Of a stretch of DNA of 64,000 nucleotides, positions 10,901 through 20,400 are shown piece by piece. Below the pieces are notes generated by a model. The model had not been told where the DNA came from and did not search any database. It saw only the letters and a list, made by a program, of their open reading frames with translations. The stretch's first letter is position 1, and the number at the start of each line of letters is the position of its first letter. The position numbers were made by a program, and so were the translations under genes. The stretch is from Chlamydomonas reinhardtii (taxonomy: Eukaryota > Chlorophyta > Chlorophyceae > Chlamydomonadales > Chlamydomonadaceae), in the NCBI RefSeq assembly GCF_000002595.2, contig NC_057004.1:7539888-7603887 (forward strand), written 5' to 3'.

Positions 10901-12245
10901 CCGTCGGGTCGGATGTAGTGGTGCCATTGGGCTGTTTCAACTTGGCAATCACGCGCGGCCCACCCGCCGGCCGCAGCATGCGCGTGAGGAGAGGGCAGGG
11001 CTTCTCGCCGCCACGCAGCCACGCGTGGCGCGTACGTCGCGCCGCGCCGGCGGCCGCGGCCACGGCGGCCTCCGCCGCCGTGCACCGCGCCCGCACGGCC
11101 GCCTGCGCCGCCACCTGCACATCACCGCCAGCCTCCACCGCGGCGGCAGCTGCTGCCGCCGCATCAAGCGCGGCCGCCTCCCGCTGGCTGGCGGCCACAC
11201 GCCTCGTAACAGCTTCCCGGCTCAGGCGGTTGGCGGACGTGGCGGCAGCCCGTTTAAGGGCCGGCCACCACTCCAGCAGCTCAACAGGATCAGTAGGGCG
11301 TGCCGCCAGGGCCGTACCCAGCCAGGCACGGTAGTCACGATCCAAGTCTTTGAAGTCCCGGAAACCGAGGTGGGCCCTGGGCAGGCTCCGAGCGGGTGGC
11401 GCGGCTTCAGGCGACGCCGCAAGGGCAACCGTCACAAGCATATGATCGGAGGGCACCCCGGCGGCGACGCCGCACTCCAGGACCTGCGGTTCGAGGCCGC
11501 CACTGCACAGAATGCGGTCCAGCCGACTCGCCCCGTGAGGGTGGAAGAAGGTACACACGCGGCGAGCCGGGTGGCGCCGCCGTAACACGTCAATGAGGCC
11601 AGGGCACGCCGCCGCCAGCGCGGCGGCTGCGGGTCCGTCGCTGCGCGCCCGGCCAGTGACGGTGTCCAGCGCCACATCTGCCACAAAGTTGAAGTCAGCT
11701 GCCAGGAGGTGCTCGCCCGAGCCCGACGCCCGAAGGCCCACCCACTCACGAATGAAAGCCTGCTGCGCTGTGGATGCCAGGGGAAAGTAGGCTGACGTCA
11801 GCGTGAAGGTGTGTCCACCCCACTGCAGCTGCAAACTAACACCGCGGCCCGCCCACGCGCCAGCCGCCACCGACACGGCAGCTGCGCCGCCAGCGAGCAC
11901 CATGGCGCCTTGCTGCAGGAGGCTCGACCGAATGAGGATTGCCGTACCGCCAGTAACACGACGGCCCTCCGGCTTCTGGGCCGGCGCCCACCACGCAGTC
12001 CACTCGCGTGCATGCAGCCGCTGAGCGGCTGCCGCCAGGTCCGCCGTGACAAGGTCGATGTCCGAGTCAAGAACGTGCGTCTCTTGGAGACAGACCACAT
12101 CCAGGCGCTGCCGTTCCCAGCAGCTCAGCAGGGCGTGCAGGCGCGAGCACCCCAGGTGGGGCACCCGCTTCCGCAGCCCCCGCACGTTATGCGACCCCAC
12201 CCGCAAGGGCCGGGGCCCCGGAGCGGCCTGCTTCGGCCGCCGCAT
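7926..12245 (-). CDS. LINE ORF2: apurinic-type endonuclease, reverse transcriptase, C-terminal zinc knuckle
   Basis: Open frame of 1439 aa. Residues about 14-285 are an exonuclease/endonuclease/phosphatase-type domain with RVGSHNVRGLR, the Glu of VCLQETH, Asp/Asn of LLAADFNFV and the closing SDH of GVPSDHMLV. Residues about 500-800 are reverse transcriptase: NYRPITLTDTDYRTLARVLC, AFLDFYKAYDTVDR, RQGCPLAPLLY and the catalytic YADD near residue 742. A Cys/His knuckle of the kind seen at the C-terminus of plant and algal LINEs lies near 1280-1305 (CWACG, then HWFWDC). ORF2 performs target-primed reverse transcription. No interruption is visible in any catalytic block, so the copy could be active. 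The clade is inferred from domain order and lacks phylogenetic support. Confidence 0.93.
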   Translation of the reverse strand: MRRPKQAAPGPRPLRVGSHNVRGLRKRVPHLGCSRLHALLSCWERQRLDVVCLQETHVLDSDIDLVTADLAAAAQRLHAREWTAWWAPAQKPEGRRVTGGTAILIRSSLLQQGAMVLAGGAAAVSVAAGAWAGRGVSLQLQWGGHTFTLTSAYFPLASTAQQAFIREWVGLRASGSGEHLLAADFNFVADVALDTVTGRARSDGPAAAALAAACPGLIDVLRRRHPARRVCTFFHPHGASRLDRILCSGGLEPQVLECGVAAGVPSDHMLVTVALAASPEAAPPARSLPRAHLGFRDFKDLDRDYRAWLGTALAARPTDPVELLEWWPALKRAAATSANRLSREAVTRRVAASQREAAALDAAAAAAAAVEAGGDVQVAAQAAVRARCTAAEAAVAAAAGAARRTRHAWLRGGEKPCPLLTRMLRPAGGPRVIAKLKQPNGTTTSDPTVMGQVMARYWRDVSAAPPPAPDARTQVLDALQQHGRRCTAEEADQLGRVAVSAAEVRAALAAAPAGRAAGPDGIPVELYQHYDSVFAPVLADVFTAVGEGAGVPDGLLDGVWSFFFKSGDPTEPSNYRPITLTDTDYRTLARVLCLRLQPVFGRVIDPEQTAFLTDRRIADNVLLLQLTPGLLKAAKKAPAVAAFLDFYKAYDTVDRSFLLACLERMGVGAGFLTWVSRLLTDTRGAALVNGRVSGWVPLMAGVRQGCPLAPLLYLAVAQALLSWLRSRGHGVLANLASVLASQYADDCTPFLEGFQAVPGFLADMDVFRRASGQRLNMTKVELMVMGTVGGAGALPAGMAGPPLPPGWRVVPAAKSLGVHYGDWGACSPPVTFEAVMGVLSKIARMPVSMFGRAAAASAYALGKVLYHLEFAGLPQLYVVDRLLARVAAVVDRRLSPAQFDASPHARPVGLSIDLMQLPPAVGGAGLLPLVPHVKARQAGLVVRCVLGVCGLLPYVPPWTRVAAAWLRQVHPAATPLRFLVRGAADRVLNKPLTPAGKPFARLLKAMTALPAVTLVAPPEPGAWVSHVPLWANPALCVDGRTWELAFADLFALPGLACVGQLVAAHDGLNELRQALTSPWAEGSRSGEASADMYVTAVWRRVLHWSTRARLPSPLPGPASPQEAADRFAAAVALLPAGWAAAARAAQLARGPAAALPLPVADVVSATAASVQRVVRGLGWLQCGGPPILLTAYTVKAGTVLQMAPQLAALKAKHLQYVCDAGVSGVGAALAAGAFVCTLARLWSLKWENHHKEALWRVAANACWAFPRHASERARGVTVDPCWACGVDMQDGDRRHWFWDCTVALSLRESMGMAMGFMPEEALSAFSREELWLVRPPAGLAPPVWDVVCLAAMSALDFGRQRVVMAGLAARAKLPSARVLSIGLAVVADFWGRLQTFVTLGIRPKGWDAVPFAHPFMSRAVGDGMVLRLPYEADSPPPSP

Positions 12246-14155
12246 TACTGCTGCCCGCCCCCGGGCGGGGCAACCGAGCTAACGTCCATGAAGTCGCCAG
12301 GACCGCCCCGCCGGCCCTGACACAGCAGCTTCGCGTTGGCATCCGGCGCTGTCTCCGCATCCCCCAGCAGCCCCTGCCCGACGCCGCCCGCCAGGCCCTC
12401 ATCACCCACACCACCGTCGCTGCTCCACCCCGTGGGCAGGACCGCCGGGCCCACGATGCCCCCCAAGCCCGCCGTTGACACCGGCGCGGCCGGCGGCGAG
12501 GCCGGCTCCACGCCCGCCGCAGCGGTGGCCTCTACGGCGGCCATCGTGCCACTCACGCCTGCTGTCGCGACCACCGCCGCGGCCGCCCCGGCCTCGGCCG
12601 CCGCCGGGGTGCCCGTGGCCCCGGCCGCTGCTGCCGCCGCCGCCGCGGCTGTTGCGGCGGCTCGCACCGCCGCCGCCGTCGCCAAGGCCTGTTTGGCCGC
12701 CTTGCTCTCCCGGATGGCCAGCGCCAGCGCCGCCTCGCCCGCCGCGGCCGCCGCCTGCGCCTGCTCCCGGCTCCGCTTGGGGGCCGCACGCCGGGCCGCA
12801 GCTGCCGCAGCGTCCAGCGCAGTCGGCGTCCGGTCCGGCATCACCTCATCGTCGTCAGGCATCGCCTCCATCGCGTCCTGGTCCACCAGCATGCGGAAGG
12901 GGTTGGGGTCAACCACCACCGCCGGCACCACGGCCGCGTTCGCGATCACCGCGGCGAAGACCGCCGGCACCAGCGACCGGACCACCATCGCGTCCGCCTC
13001 TGCAGCCGCGGACACCACGCGGCCGTGGACCTTCTGCTGCCACGGGCGGGCGTCGCGGCCGCGGCCGCTGCCGTTGCCGTTGCCTCGGCCGTCGAGCCCA
13101 AGGCCCGCCGCGGCACCACGGCCGCCACCGTCGCCCACGCCCACGCCCACAGCCTCTGCGGCAGCAGCCGCCGCCGCCTTCAGCACCCCCACAGCGGCGG
13201 CATCCGCGCCCGCGGCAACCGCCGCGGTGACCGCCGCAGCCGCGGCCTCCGCCGCCGCGGTCGCCCTCACGGTCGCAGCCGCAGCCGCGGCCGCAGCCGC
13301 GGCCGCCGTGGCCGCCGCGTCCGGAGTCGCCGTGGCCGCCGCTCGGGCGGCAGCCGGGGCAGGCGGCGGGCGGCGCACCCGGCGCACCTGGGCCCCCCGG
13401 GCCGCCTGCGCGAGGTACCGATCGATGTCCTCCCGCTGGAAGATCACCTGACGCCCCCACCTGCCCAGTCCCACCGCGAAAGCGTCGTCGGCCGATGGCA
13501 GGCGCGCGGTGTCGCCCACCTTCACCAGCACTTGCCCACTCTGCAGCACGGGCTGCGAGAACAGGTATGAGAACACGTCCCGCTTAATCTCCTCTACTGG
13601 GGTACTCAAGAGGTCCTGCACGAGGTCCCGCTGTAGTCCCTCGGGCAGTCCGTGGGGCAGGCCGCTCACGCGCAGCCACCGCTTGCCCTTGGGGGGCCCC
13701 GCCTCCGAGTACTGCGCCTCAGCCTCCCAGCGAAGGCTGGGGATATCACCGGCGGCGGGAGCCACCACGCCGCCGCCCTCGTCCAACAGCTCCGACAGCT
13801 TAGGCTCCAGCTCGCACGGGAAGGTGGCATCGAACTGGATGCACACCACCGCCGCTGCGGCACCGCCCCCGCCACCGCGGCTAGTCACCGGGATGCCGAG
13901 GCGTTGCGCCGGCCCATCCACGCCGGCCGCCGCCGCCGCCAGCAGCAACGGCTCCCACAGCAGACTAATGAGGCCATTCACCACCGCCTGCCGATTCTCT
14001 AGGAAGAAGGCGAGCGACTTGTCGCCCGAGTAAATTGCCCGAAATTTTGTCACGACCCAGTCACCGGCGTGCGCCTCGAGGTACTGTAACACAGGTCGAG
14101 GCGTAGGTACTCTCAAGGCCTCAACCAACGGGCCTTTGCGGCGTTTCACGTTCAT
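12245..14155 (-). CDS. LINE ORF1: Ala-rich nucleic-acid-binding-type protein
   Basis: The chosen start is the ATG at 14155 (MNVKRRKGPLVEALR), giving about 636 aa. The frame stays open upstream to about 14422 through a 12-bp repeat that would encode reiterated LWFR, less likely to be coding. The N-terminal third has a compact folded-looking region; around KRWLRVSGLPHGLPEGL it could be an RRM-like core typical of plant and algal L1 ORF1s. The C-terminal half is almost all alanine with glycine and short basic patches, an extreme bias. The stop TAA shares its last base with the ORF2 ATG (TAATG), an arrangement that allows termination-reinitiation. Function in RNA binding is inferred from position. 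Confidence 0.72.
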   Translation of the reverse strand: MNVKRRKGPLVEALRVPTPRPVLQYLEAHAGDWVVTKFRAIYSGDKSLAFFLENRQAVVNGLISLLWEPLLLAAAAAGVDGPAQRLGIPVTSRGGGGGAAAAVVCIQFDATFPCELEPKLSELLDEGGGVVAPAAGDIPSLRWEAEAQYSEAGPPKGKRWLRVSGLPHGLPEGLQRDLVQDLLSTPVEEIKRDVFSYLFSQPVLQSGQVLVKVGDTARLPSADDAFAVGLGRWGRQVIFQREDIDRYLAQAARGAQVRRVRRPPPAPAAARAAATATPDAAATAAAAAAAAAAATVRATAAAEAAAAAVTAAVAAGADAAAVGVLKAAAAAAAEAVGVGVGDGGGRGAAAGLGLDGRGNGNGSGRGRDARPWQQKVHGRVVSAAAEADAMVVRSLVPAVFAAVIANAAVVPAVVVDPNPFRMLVDQDAMEAMPDDDEVMPDRTPTALDAAAAAARRAAPKRSREQAQAAAAAGEAALALAIRESKAAKQALATAAAVRAAATAAAAAAAAAGATGTPAAAEAGAAAAVVATAGVSGTMAAVEATAAAGVEPASPPAAPVSTAGLGGIVGPAVLPTGWSSDGGVGDEGLAGGVGQGLLGDAETAPDANAKLLCQGRRGGPGDFMDVSSVAPPGGGQQ

Positions 14156-14166
14156 GTTACAAGTCG

Positions 14167-14219
14167 GTCTGAACCAAAGTCGGAGCCAAAGTCTGAACCA
14201 AAGTCTGAACCAAAGTCTG
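14167..14219. repeat. 12-bp tandem repeat at the LINE ORF1 5' end
   Basis: About four and a half units of GTCTGAACCAAA, one with two changes, just upstream of the ORF1 start. Confidence 0.85.
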
Positions 14220-14256
14220 GGGGATATGGGCGCTGTATATGACCCCTCAAAGTGGC

Positions 14257-14800
14257 CAGTCGGTCGGTCGGTCGGGGGTCCCAAGAGGTTTTGCACAGGT
14301 TCGTGCCAAGTTTTGTTCCTAGCGCTTCTATCCTGCAGCACGCGGCGCAATGGGTGCAGCTCAACGAGGCGTGCGTAGGTATACCCCAGTATACCGCAGT
14401 TTGGGGAGCGGCATGTCGGCATGTCGGGAGATGCCTGGGGAACTGGTCAGGGACAGGCCGGTGCCGGCCGGGTTTTGCATGGATGAACGTGTCAGCACAT
14501 TTCGTATCATCAAGTAACATTGAAGTAAGCCGTTGCATAGCAGGCCAGTCTATCAGGATACTTGTCGGCAGCCGGGCCACATGTCCACATGTCCACATGT
14601 CGGTCGGTCAAAGTGTGTTCCCAAGGCGGATCATCAAACATAGCAATAGAGCTCACCGAGAGCAGTCAATTGGCACCAACCTGACAAAAAACTAAGGGGT
14701 TCTGAGGGGGTTTTGGGGGGTCGTACGGCAGGGGGGGTCGGTCGGTCGGTCGGTCGGGGGGTCCGGGAGGTTTTGTGGCATGGGGTCAAAAAAGTTTGTT
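14257..14800. repeat. Duplicated GGTC-rich block in the LINE 5' region
   Basis: A (GGTC)n run followed by GGGGGTCCNNNAGGTTTTG and, about 45 bp on, GTTTGTTCCTA-like sequence occurs near 14257-14325 and again near 14735-14802, roughly 477 bp apart. A shorter related piece lies near 14597-14630. This resembles repeated 5' monomers of some LINEs. Confidence 0.5.
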
Positions 14801-14894
14801 CCTACCCCCCCCCCCCCTGTGAGCCCCTCCACAGTCTGAGGCCGAACAACCTCATCGCCCGGACATAGCCGGGGTCGGTTTCCACAGGCACATA

Positions 14895-15798
14895 CAGTGC
14901 TCGTATCTTAAGAAGGCAGGTGCGGCGCCAGTGACAGATTTCCGGAAATCTTTGATTTTAAGAAACCCGCTGCCGCCGCATCTTTGTTCCCCAAAAAATT
15001 TCCGGAGGCTCCGTCCCCGACCTATGCACGGTTCGTGTCAGGCCAGGGGGGTGGCCAGGGGCACGCCATGGTACTGAGCATCCGGTGTACTGCCAAACAA
15101 GGTTGTCCTGTTGCAGCGTGCCAAATGCGGCTGCAGTTGCCCCCCAGCCCACGCTCCGGCTCCGGCACAGCAAAATATTCCGCCGCACGGCATGCGCCAT
15201 TGTTACAGCGTGCGGGGTGAGGTTGCTGTTGCCCCCAGCCCATATGTTTCGGCTCCGGCGCAGCAAAATATTCCGCCGCACGGGATGTGCCATTGTTACA
15301 GCGTGCGGGGTGAGGTTGCTGTTGCCCCCAGCCCATGTTTCGGCTCCGGCGCAGCAAAATATTCCGCCGCACGGGATGTGCCATTGTTACAGCGTGCGGG
15401 GTGAGGTTGCTGTTGCCAAGTTAACACTACCGGCTCCATGGCTCCATGGCAAATCGTGGCCCATCCCCACGCCAAACCCCAGCGCCCTCACCCATGCTCA
15501 TAATGCTCACTCACCCACGGCATGACTCCCCTGGTAGAAGGCTGACCTATCGTGGTACCCACGCCCCCATGGTACCAGCAGGACACGGCCGTAGATTATC
15601 CTGGGGAACCTCAGTCACCCTTGCCTTGGGCCCGGACAAGTGACAGAAACGCCCCAAAATGTCTTCTGCGATTCTCAGAAAGACCTTTCAAAATCTGAAG
15701 CGTTTTCACAGATTTTTGGCCACAGGAATCAAGAATGTCTTCCGCCGGAGGCATTTTTGGGCAAATTTCTGTCGAAAGGAAGGAAGATACGAGCACTG
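14895..15798. mobile_element. Non-autonomous hAT-like DNA transposon (MITE-like), 904 bp
   Basis: The ends are perfect 15-bp inverted repeats: CAGTGCTCGTATCTT at 14895-14909 and its complement at 15784-15798. A weaker match continues inward, with GACAGATTT against GACAGAAATTT. The element is flanked by an identical 8-bp direct repeat, GGCACATA, at 14887-14894 and 15799-15806. Eight-bp target duplications and CAGTG-type ends are hallmarks of the hAT superfamily. No transposase is encoded, so it would need one supplied in trans. A 92-bp tandem array makes up a third of its length. Confidence 0.85.
15110..15417. repeat. 92-bp tandem array inside the hAT-like element
   Basis: Units at 15110-15201, 15202-15294, 15295-15385 and a partial at 15386-15417. 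Each starts GTTACAGCGTGCGGGGTGAG (the first unit is more divergent) and contains AGCAAAATATTCCGCCGCAC. Units 2 and 3 are nearly identical. Open frames across it on both strands are a by-product of the repeat. Confidence 0.9.
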
Positions 15799-16153
15799 GG
15801 CACATAGCCAAACCAGGTGCCTATCTAGCCAGACACAGCACAGTTGTCAACAGCCGCACTACTTGTCATGCCGCTACGCATGCCCTGCCAGCCGCTACCT
15901 AGACACCAGCCGGCTCCACAGCCTGCGCGCTTGCGCCGCTTCTTGGGCGGCGCTGCGCTCTCCTCCTCCACGTGGCCTTTCCCGCCCCCTCCGCTACTAA
16001 AATGCTGCTGATGCCGCCGCCGCTGCCGCCGCTGCTGCCGCCGCAACTGCTGCTGCCGCCGCCACCGCTGCCGCCGCCAGTCTGCAGCGATGCAGGTCGC
16101 TTGTGCCCCAGCAGGTTGTGCCCCAAAATCCCAAAATCGCTTGAAAAATTGCT
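15799..16153. other. Intergenic low-complexity DNA
   Basis: A long CCG/CTG-rich tract around 16010-16080 yields repeated amino-acid runs in several frames. No gene is supported. Confidence 0.5.
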
Positions 16154-17341
16154 TTACAATAGTGCGTGACGGCAAGCGTGCACGTGGTGCAGGGGACTTG
16201 CACGGTTGCACCCCCCCTTCAGCCACGACGTCTTGCCAACAGCATCTTCGTTCATATCTTCCACCGTGCGAACCTTCTTCACCTGCAGTACCGTTCTTCG
16301 CCTAAATCCCAAGTCACAATTGTATTTCGTAACGGAACAATCCAGCCACCGCTTGCGAATCTTCGCATCAGGGCTAGTATTGCAAAGAATGCACACAAAC
16401 CTCAAAAGCGCGGCCTGGCCCACGCCTTCCAATTCTGAAGCCGCGCCCGTTCCAAACGGGTCCAGGCGAAAGCCGCGCCACGCACCGTGCAGGACCACGC
16501 GCAACCCCACACCCGGGGGCCTGCCCATCCTCCTGTAACTCCACATCCAGATGCCATGCTGTGTCCTTGTCGCCCCTATCAACAAACAAAACCCAGGCGC
16601 TTTGTCTTTGGCATACTGTTGTCCACACACACACACACCCAAGAAACACCGCCACGCTCCGTGTACCGTACATGCACCTTGGTGCACTTTGGGCAGGGCA
16701 CCCGGCCGCCCCCCGCAGCACTCCCCGCAGCACTCCCCACATCACGCCACGGCTCACTGTCCGCTTCGCGCACACGCATCCGCGCGGCCATCCGCCTCCT
16801 GCCAGCATATGCGGCAGGGCAAGGCCCCTGGCGCCGTGGCGCCAGCTCCGTCCATGTCAACTGACCTCGGTTATTCTTCTTCTGTTGAAAGAACCCCAGA
16901 GCTGTCAATTGCTTCAACCGTGATCCCAACACAAAGACGCACGCGCAACCTCTTGACCACGAGCGCATCCCTTCGAATCTCTGGGAACTCGCGCCTCTCT
17001 GTGCCTCCCGCCCCTACTGTTGTCAAGCACTCCTCAGCGGGGCCGCCTGCGACCCGCCGCCGCCGTCGCCCCTCAGGCCTGCGCCGGCTGCACCTGGCTC
17101 CTCGGGCCGCCCGGTGTGTTGTTATTCCGGGGGAGGGCACGCACACGAAACTGCGCGCCCGTCCCGCGTGTTGAAGGAGCGGGAGCCCCAGGAGCAGGGA
17201 AGAATGCCGGCGCCTCGTCCGAACTGACATCATAAATGCCATGCCCACATCCATCCATGCGATTTGCTTTACCCTCGCTCCACGAGCGAAAAACCGTAGA
17301 GTTTTGTACGACCCGTCACCATCCATGAACAAAACTTGCAT
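16154..17341 (-). pseudogene. Possible broken or poorly resolved protein-coding region, unknown family
   Basis: Several minus-strand stretches read like protein but fall in different frames with no convincing splice sites between them: MDGDGSYKTLRFFARG and the segment ending EAIDSSGVLSTEEE (17341-16871), RVPCPKCTKVHVRYTERGG (about 16700), WVLFVDRGDKDTAWHLDVEL (about 16560-16620), and VCILCNTSPDAKIRKRWLDC near 16370. Paired Cys motifs suggest zinc binding. It may be a decayed gene, a decayed transposon, or a real multi-exon gene that I failed to splice. No function is proposed. Confidence 0.28.
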
Positions 17342-17430
17342 GCTGCTGCTGTTGTACTATCCTCATACCGATACGCACACACATGCCTCGCCCCTGGGAG
17401 GCGGGGTGTGCCGCTAGGGTTGCGGCGAGC

Positions 17431-20400
17431 TTAGGCCTTGATGCCCAGGGTCTCGTTGACGCGCGCCAGCAGTGCGTCGGTCTGCTTCTTGGCGTCACCC
17501 AGGAACATGAAGGTGTTGGGCTGGGGGTGGGTGGGGAGGGCAAGAAGGAAGACTGAGCGGCAAAGAGAGTATCAGCAGAATGCGAAGCACGCAGCGACTC
17601 CCAAGGTGGCATATGGACCTTCTCCACACCACCCGCCCGTCACCCAGCCCCGCTCCTCTCCATCCCTCTCTTCATCCCGCCCCTCCCTCCACCCCGCCGC
17701 GCCTCTCACCTTATAGAAAACGGGATTTTCAGCACCAGCGTAGCCGGCGCCCATGGTGCGCTTCATGAAGAACACCTGCTTGGAGCGCCACACCTCAATC
17801 ACGGGCATGCCCGCAATGACGCTGTTGGGGTCCTCCACCGCCGCGCTGTTGACCGTGTCGTTGGCGCCAATCACCAGGCACACGTCCGCCTCCTCGATCT
17901 CCTCGTTGATCTCGTCCATCTCAAACACCACGTCGTACGGCACGCCCGCCTCCGCCAGCAGCACGTTGAGCTGGCCGGGCATGCGGCCGGCCACGGGGTG
18001 GATGCCGAACTTGACGCTGATGCCCTTGTCCGTCAGGTGCTTGGCCAGCTCGGCCACGGGGTACTGCGCGTTGGCGACCGCCATGCCGTAGCCGGGCACG
18101 ATGATGACCTTGGAGGCGGTGGTCAGCGCCTCCGCCACGCCGCCCACGTCAATCTCTTGGTGCGTGCCCGCCACCGCGGCGGCGTCGGCGGGCGCCTTGG
18201 CGGTCATGCCGTAGCCGCCCAGGATGACGTTGGGCAGCGAGCGGTTCATGGCCGTGCACATGATGTACGACAGGATGGCGCCCGAGGAGCCGATCAGCGC
18301 GCCCACCGCCGTCAGCAGGTCGTTGTTGAGCAGGAAGCCCTCCGCGCACAGCGCGTAGCCCGAGTACGAGTTGAGCAGCGTAATGACAACAGGCATATCA
18401 GCGCCGCCGATCGAGGCGGTCATGTGCGCGCCCTGCACGCCCGCCAGCACGCCCGCCGCCACCAGCGCCAGCACGCCGGCGTCCGTGGAGCCGTCGCTGG
18501 CCAGGAAGGCGGCGCCGCAGGCCAGGTTGGCGGCAAAGAGGCCCAGGTTGATGGCGTTCTTGCCGGGCAGCGACAGCGGGTCGGACTTGAGCACGCCGTG
18601 CAGCTTGCCAAAGGCAATGGCGGAGCCGGTCATGGTCACGGCGCCGATGAAGTCGCCCAGGTAGGCAATGACCTGTTGAGGGGTGGGGAGGGGGGGCATG
18701 GTGGGTGAGTTGGGTGGGGAGTCAGCCGGCAGTTGCGGCGGAGCTCCCAACATACAAACAAAGCAACCCCTGCTGCAATGTTTGCAGTGTTGAGGTCGTC
18801 TGCACGCCAGCGGCAAAAGCCTCCAAGGCATTGTGCCCTCCCGTCGCCCTTCTCTTGCCCCTCCCGCCCAATCTTTTTACCCCTGATCCCCCGAGCTCGG
18901 GCGTACAAACCCCTCCTCTCGCTCAACCATCTATCTGCCTCGGCCCCTTCTGTCCCCCTGCCTTCCGCCCCTCCCCCACCTTGTGCGTCATGTCCAGGTG
19001 TCCGGGGTCTGCCGCCATGACGTTGGCGATGGAGGTGACCACCGCCGCCAGGCCTACCAGCGAGTGGAAGGCGGCCACCATCTGAGGCAGCTCCGTGATC
19101 TTCATGGTCTTGCCCACGTAGTGGCCCGTGGCTGCGCAGTGGGAGGAAATGGGGGAGAGTGGCAGAAGCCAGTATAAACCCAATAGCGGCCGCAATATGC
19201 ACAAGTCGATTGCACGAAACGCGTCGCTTCTGTCCCCCAAATCAAACCCAACCCAACCAACCCACCCATCCCAAACCAAACACAACCAACTAAACCTCCT
19301 CACCACTCACCAATGCCGGCGCCGAGCATGGTCAGCACCTGCGCGTACACGGCGGCGGGCGCGTTCATGACGCCCAGGGTGGTTGCGATGCCGGTGCCCA
19401 CGCCCGCCATGCCCAGCGCGTTGCCGGTGCGCGCCGACGACTGGTTGGCCAGGCAGGCGATGGCGGCGATGCACATCGCCGAGGAGGCCAGGTAGGAGGC
19501 CGAGGTGACGCCCTCGGGGTCGCCGCCGGTGCCGCCCATGAACAGCGAGGCCGCCACGTAGCCGCCCACCAGCGTGGCGGCGGGCAGCGCGTACAGCTGG
19601 TTGTACTCCACCGGGTCGGTGGGGCGCTTGAACATGTCCAGCATGCGCTGCGTGATGGTGAAGCCGCCGCCAATGTTGATGGCGCTGGCCGCCACCGCCA
19701 GGCCCGCCAGCGCCTGCGAGGTGTTGCCGGGCAGCAGGCCGCCGCCGGCCAGCACCATGCCGCCCACCGCCGTCAGGCCCGACACGGCGTTGGTCACCGA
19801 CATGAGCGGCGAGTGCAGCGCCGGCACCACGCCCCACACCGTCTGGTAGCCGCAGATGGAGGCCAGGCCGAACTTGGTGAGCATGGAGCTGAAGGCGGCC
19901 GAGGGCGAGGTGGCGCCCAGCGCCAGCGCGGCGGCCACGGCGCCGGTGGTCACCAGCGCGCTGCGCTTGGTGGGCTCGTACAGGTCCACCGGGCCGGTGT
20001 CCTTCTTGTGGTCCTTGGTCTCGTTGACCTGTGGGTGTGTGTGTGGGTGCGTGTGTCGGTGTGCTTGTGGGTGTGCGTGTGCTGGTTCATTCTGATGACT
20101 GTCTTGTCTGGCTCAGTGGTAGATGGTTCGGCGCGCCACTACTGCACGTCCCAGCTGCGTCCACCGTCATCATCACCAACCGCCACCACCACCAACCCTC
20201 CTCCCGGCCTCTCGCCCCACCTTGGTGTTGGCCTGCGGGATGACGCCGGGCGGCGGCGGCCAGCGCAGCTCGCCGTCCTCCAGCACCAGTGAGCCGCGGA
20301 TGACGGGGTCAGCGTGGTCGATGCGGAAGTGGCCCTTGGGGCCGCCGGTGAAGGGGCCGGCGGACAGCAGCAGCTTGGAGATGTTGTTGGCGTACAGGGT

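Larger units (their letters stand above)
7926..14800 (-). mobile_element. Two-ORF non-LTR retrotransposon (LINE, L1-like), both frames open
   Basis: It contains an ORF1 (12245-14155) and an APE-endonuclease plus reverse-transcriptase ORF2 (7926-12245), overlapping by one base. The upstream part (about 14160-14800) carries short tandem repeats and a duplicated GGTC-rich block, as expected of a LINE 5' region. Exact ends were not found: no 3' tail and no target-site duplication. Coordinates are therefore the ORFs plus the repeat-rich 5' part. Two long open frames imply a young insertion. Confidence 0.85.

Noticed and set aside
10800-11585. Plus-strand frames opposite the LINE (also at 8733-9599 and 12336-13451)
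   Set aside because: They are antisense shadows of ORF1 and ORF2, with Arg/Pro/Ala runs and no motif.
15110-15417. CRISPR-like spacing of repeats
   Set aside because: The units are contiguous 92-bp tandem copies with no unique spacers, inside a DNA transposon of a nuclear genome.
17998-18708. Plus-strand open frame of 236 codons rich in Arg/Gly/His
   Set aside because: It lies opposite the NNT exon at 17710-18672 and is a mirror of its GC-rich codons. It has no domain and no splice context.
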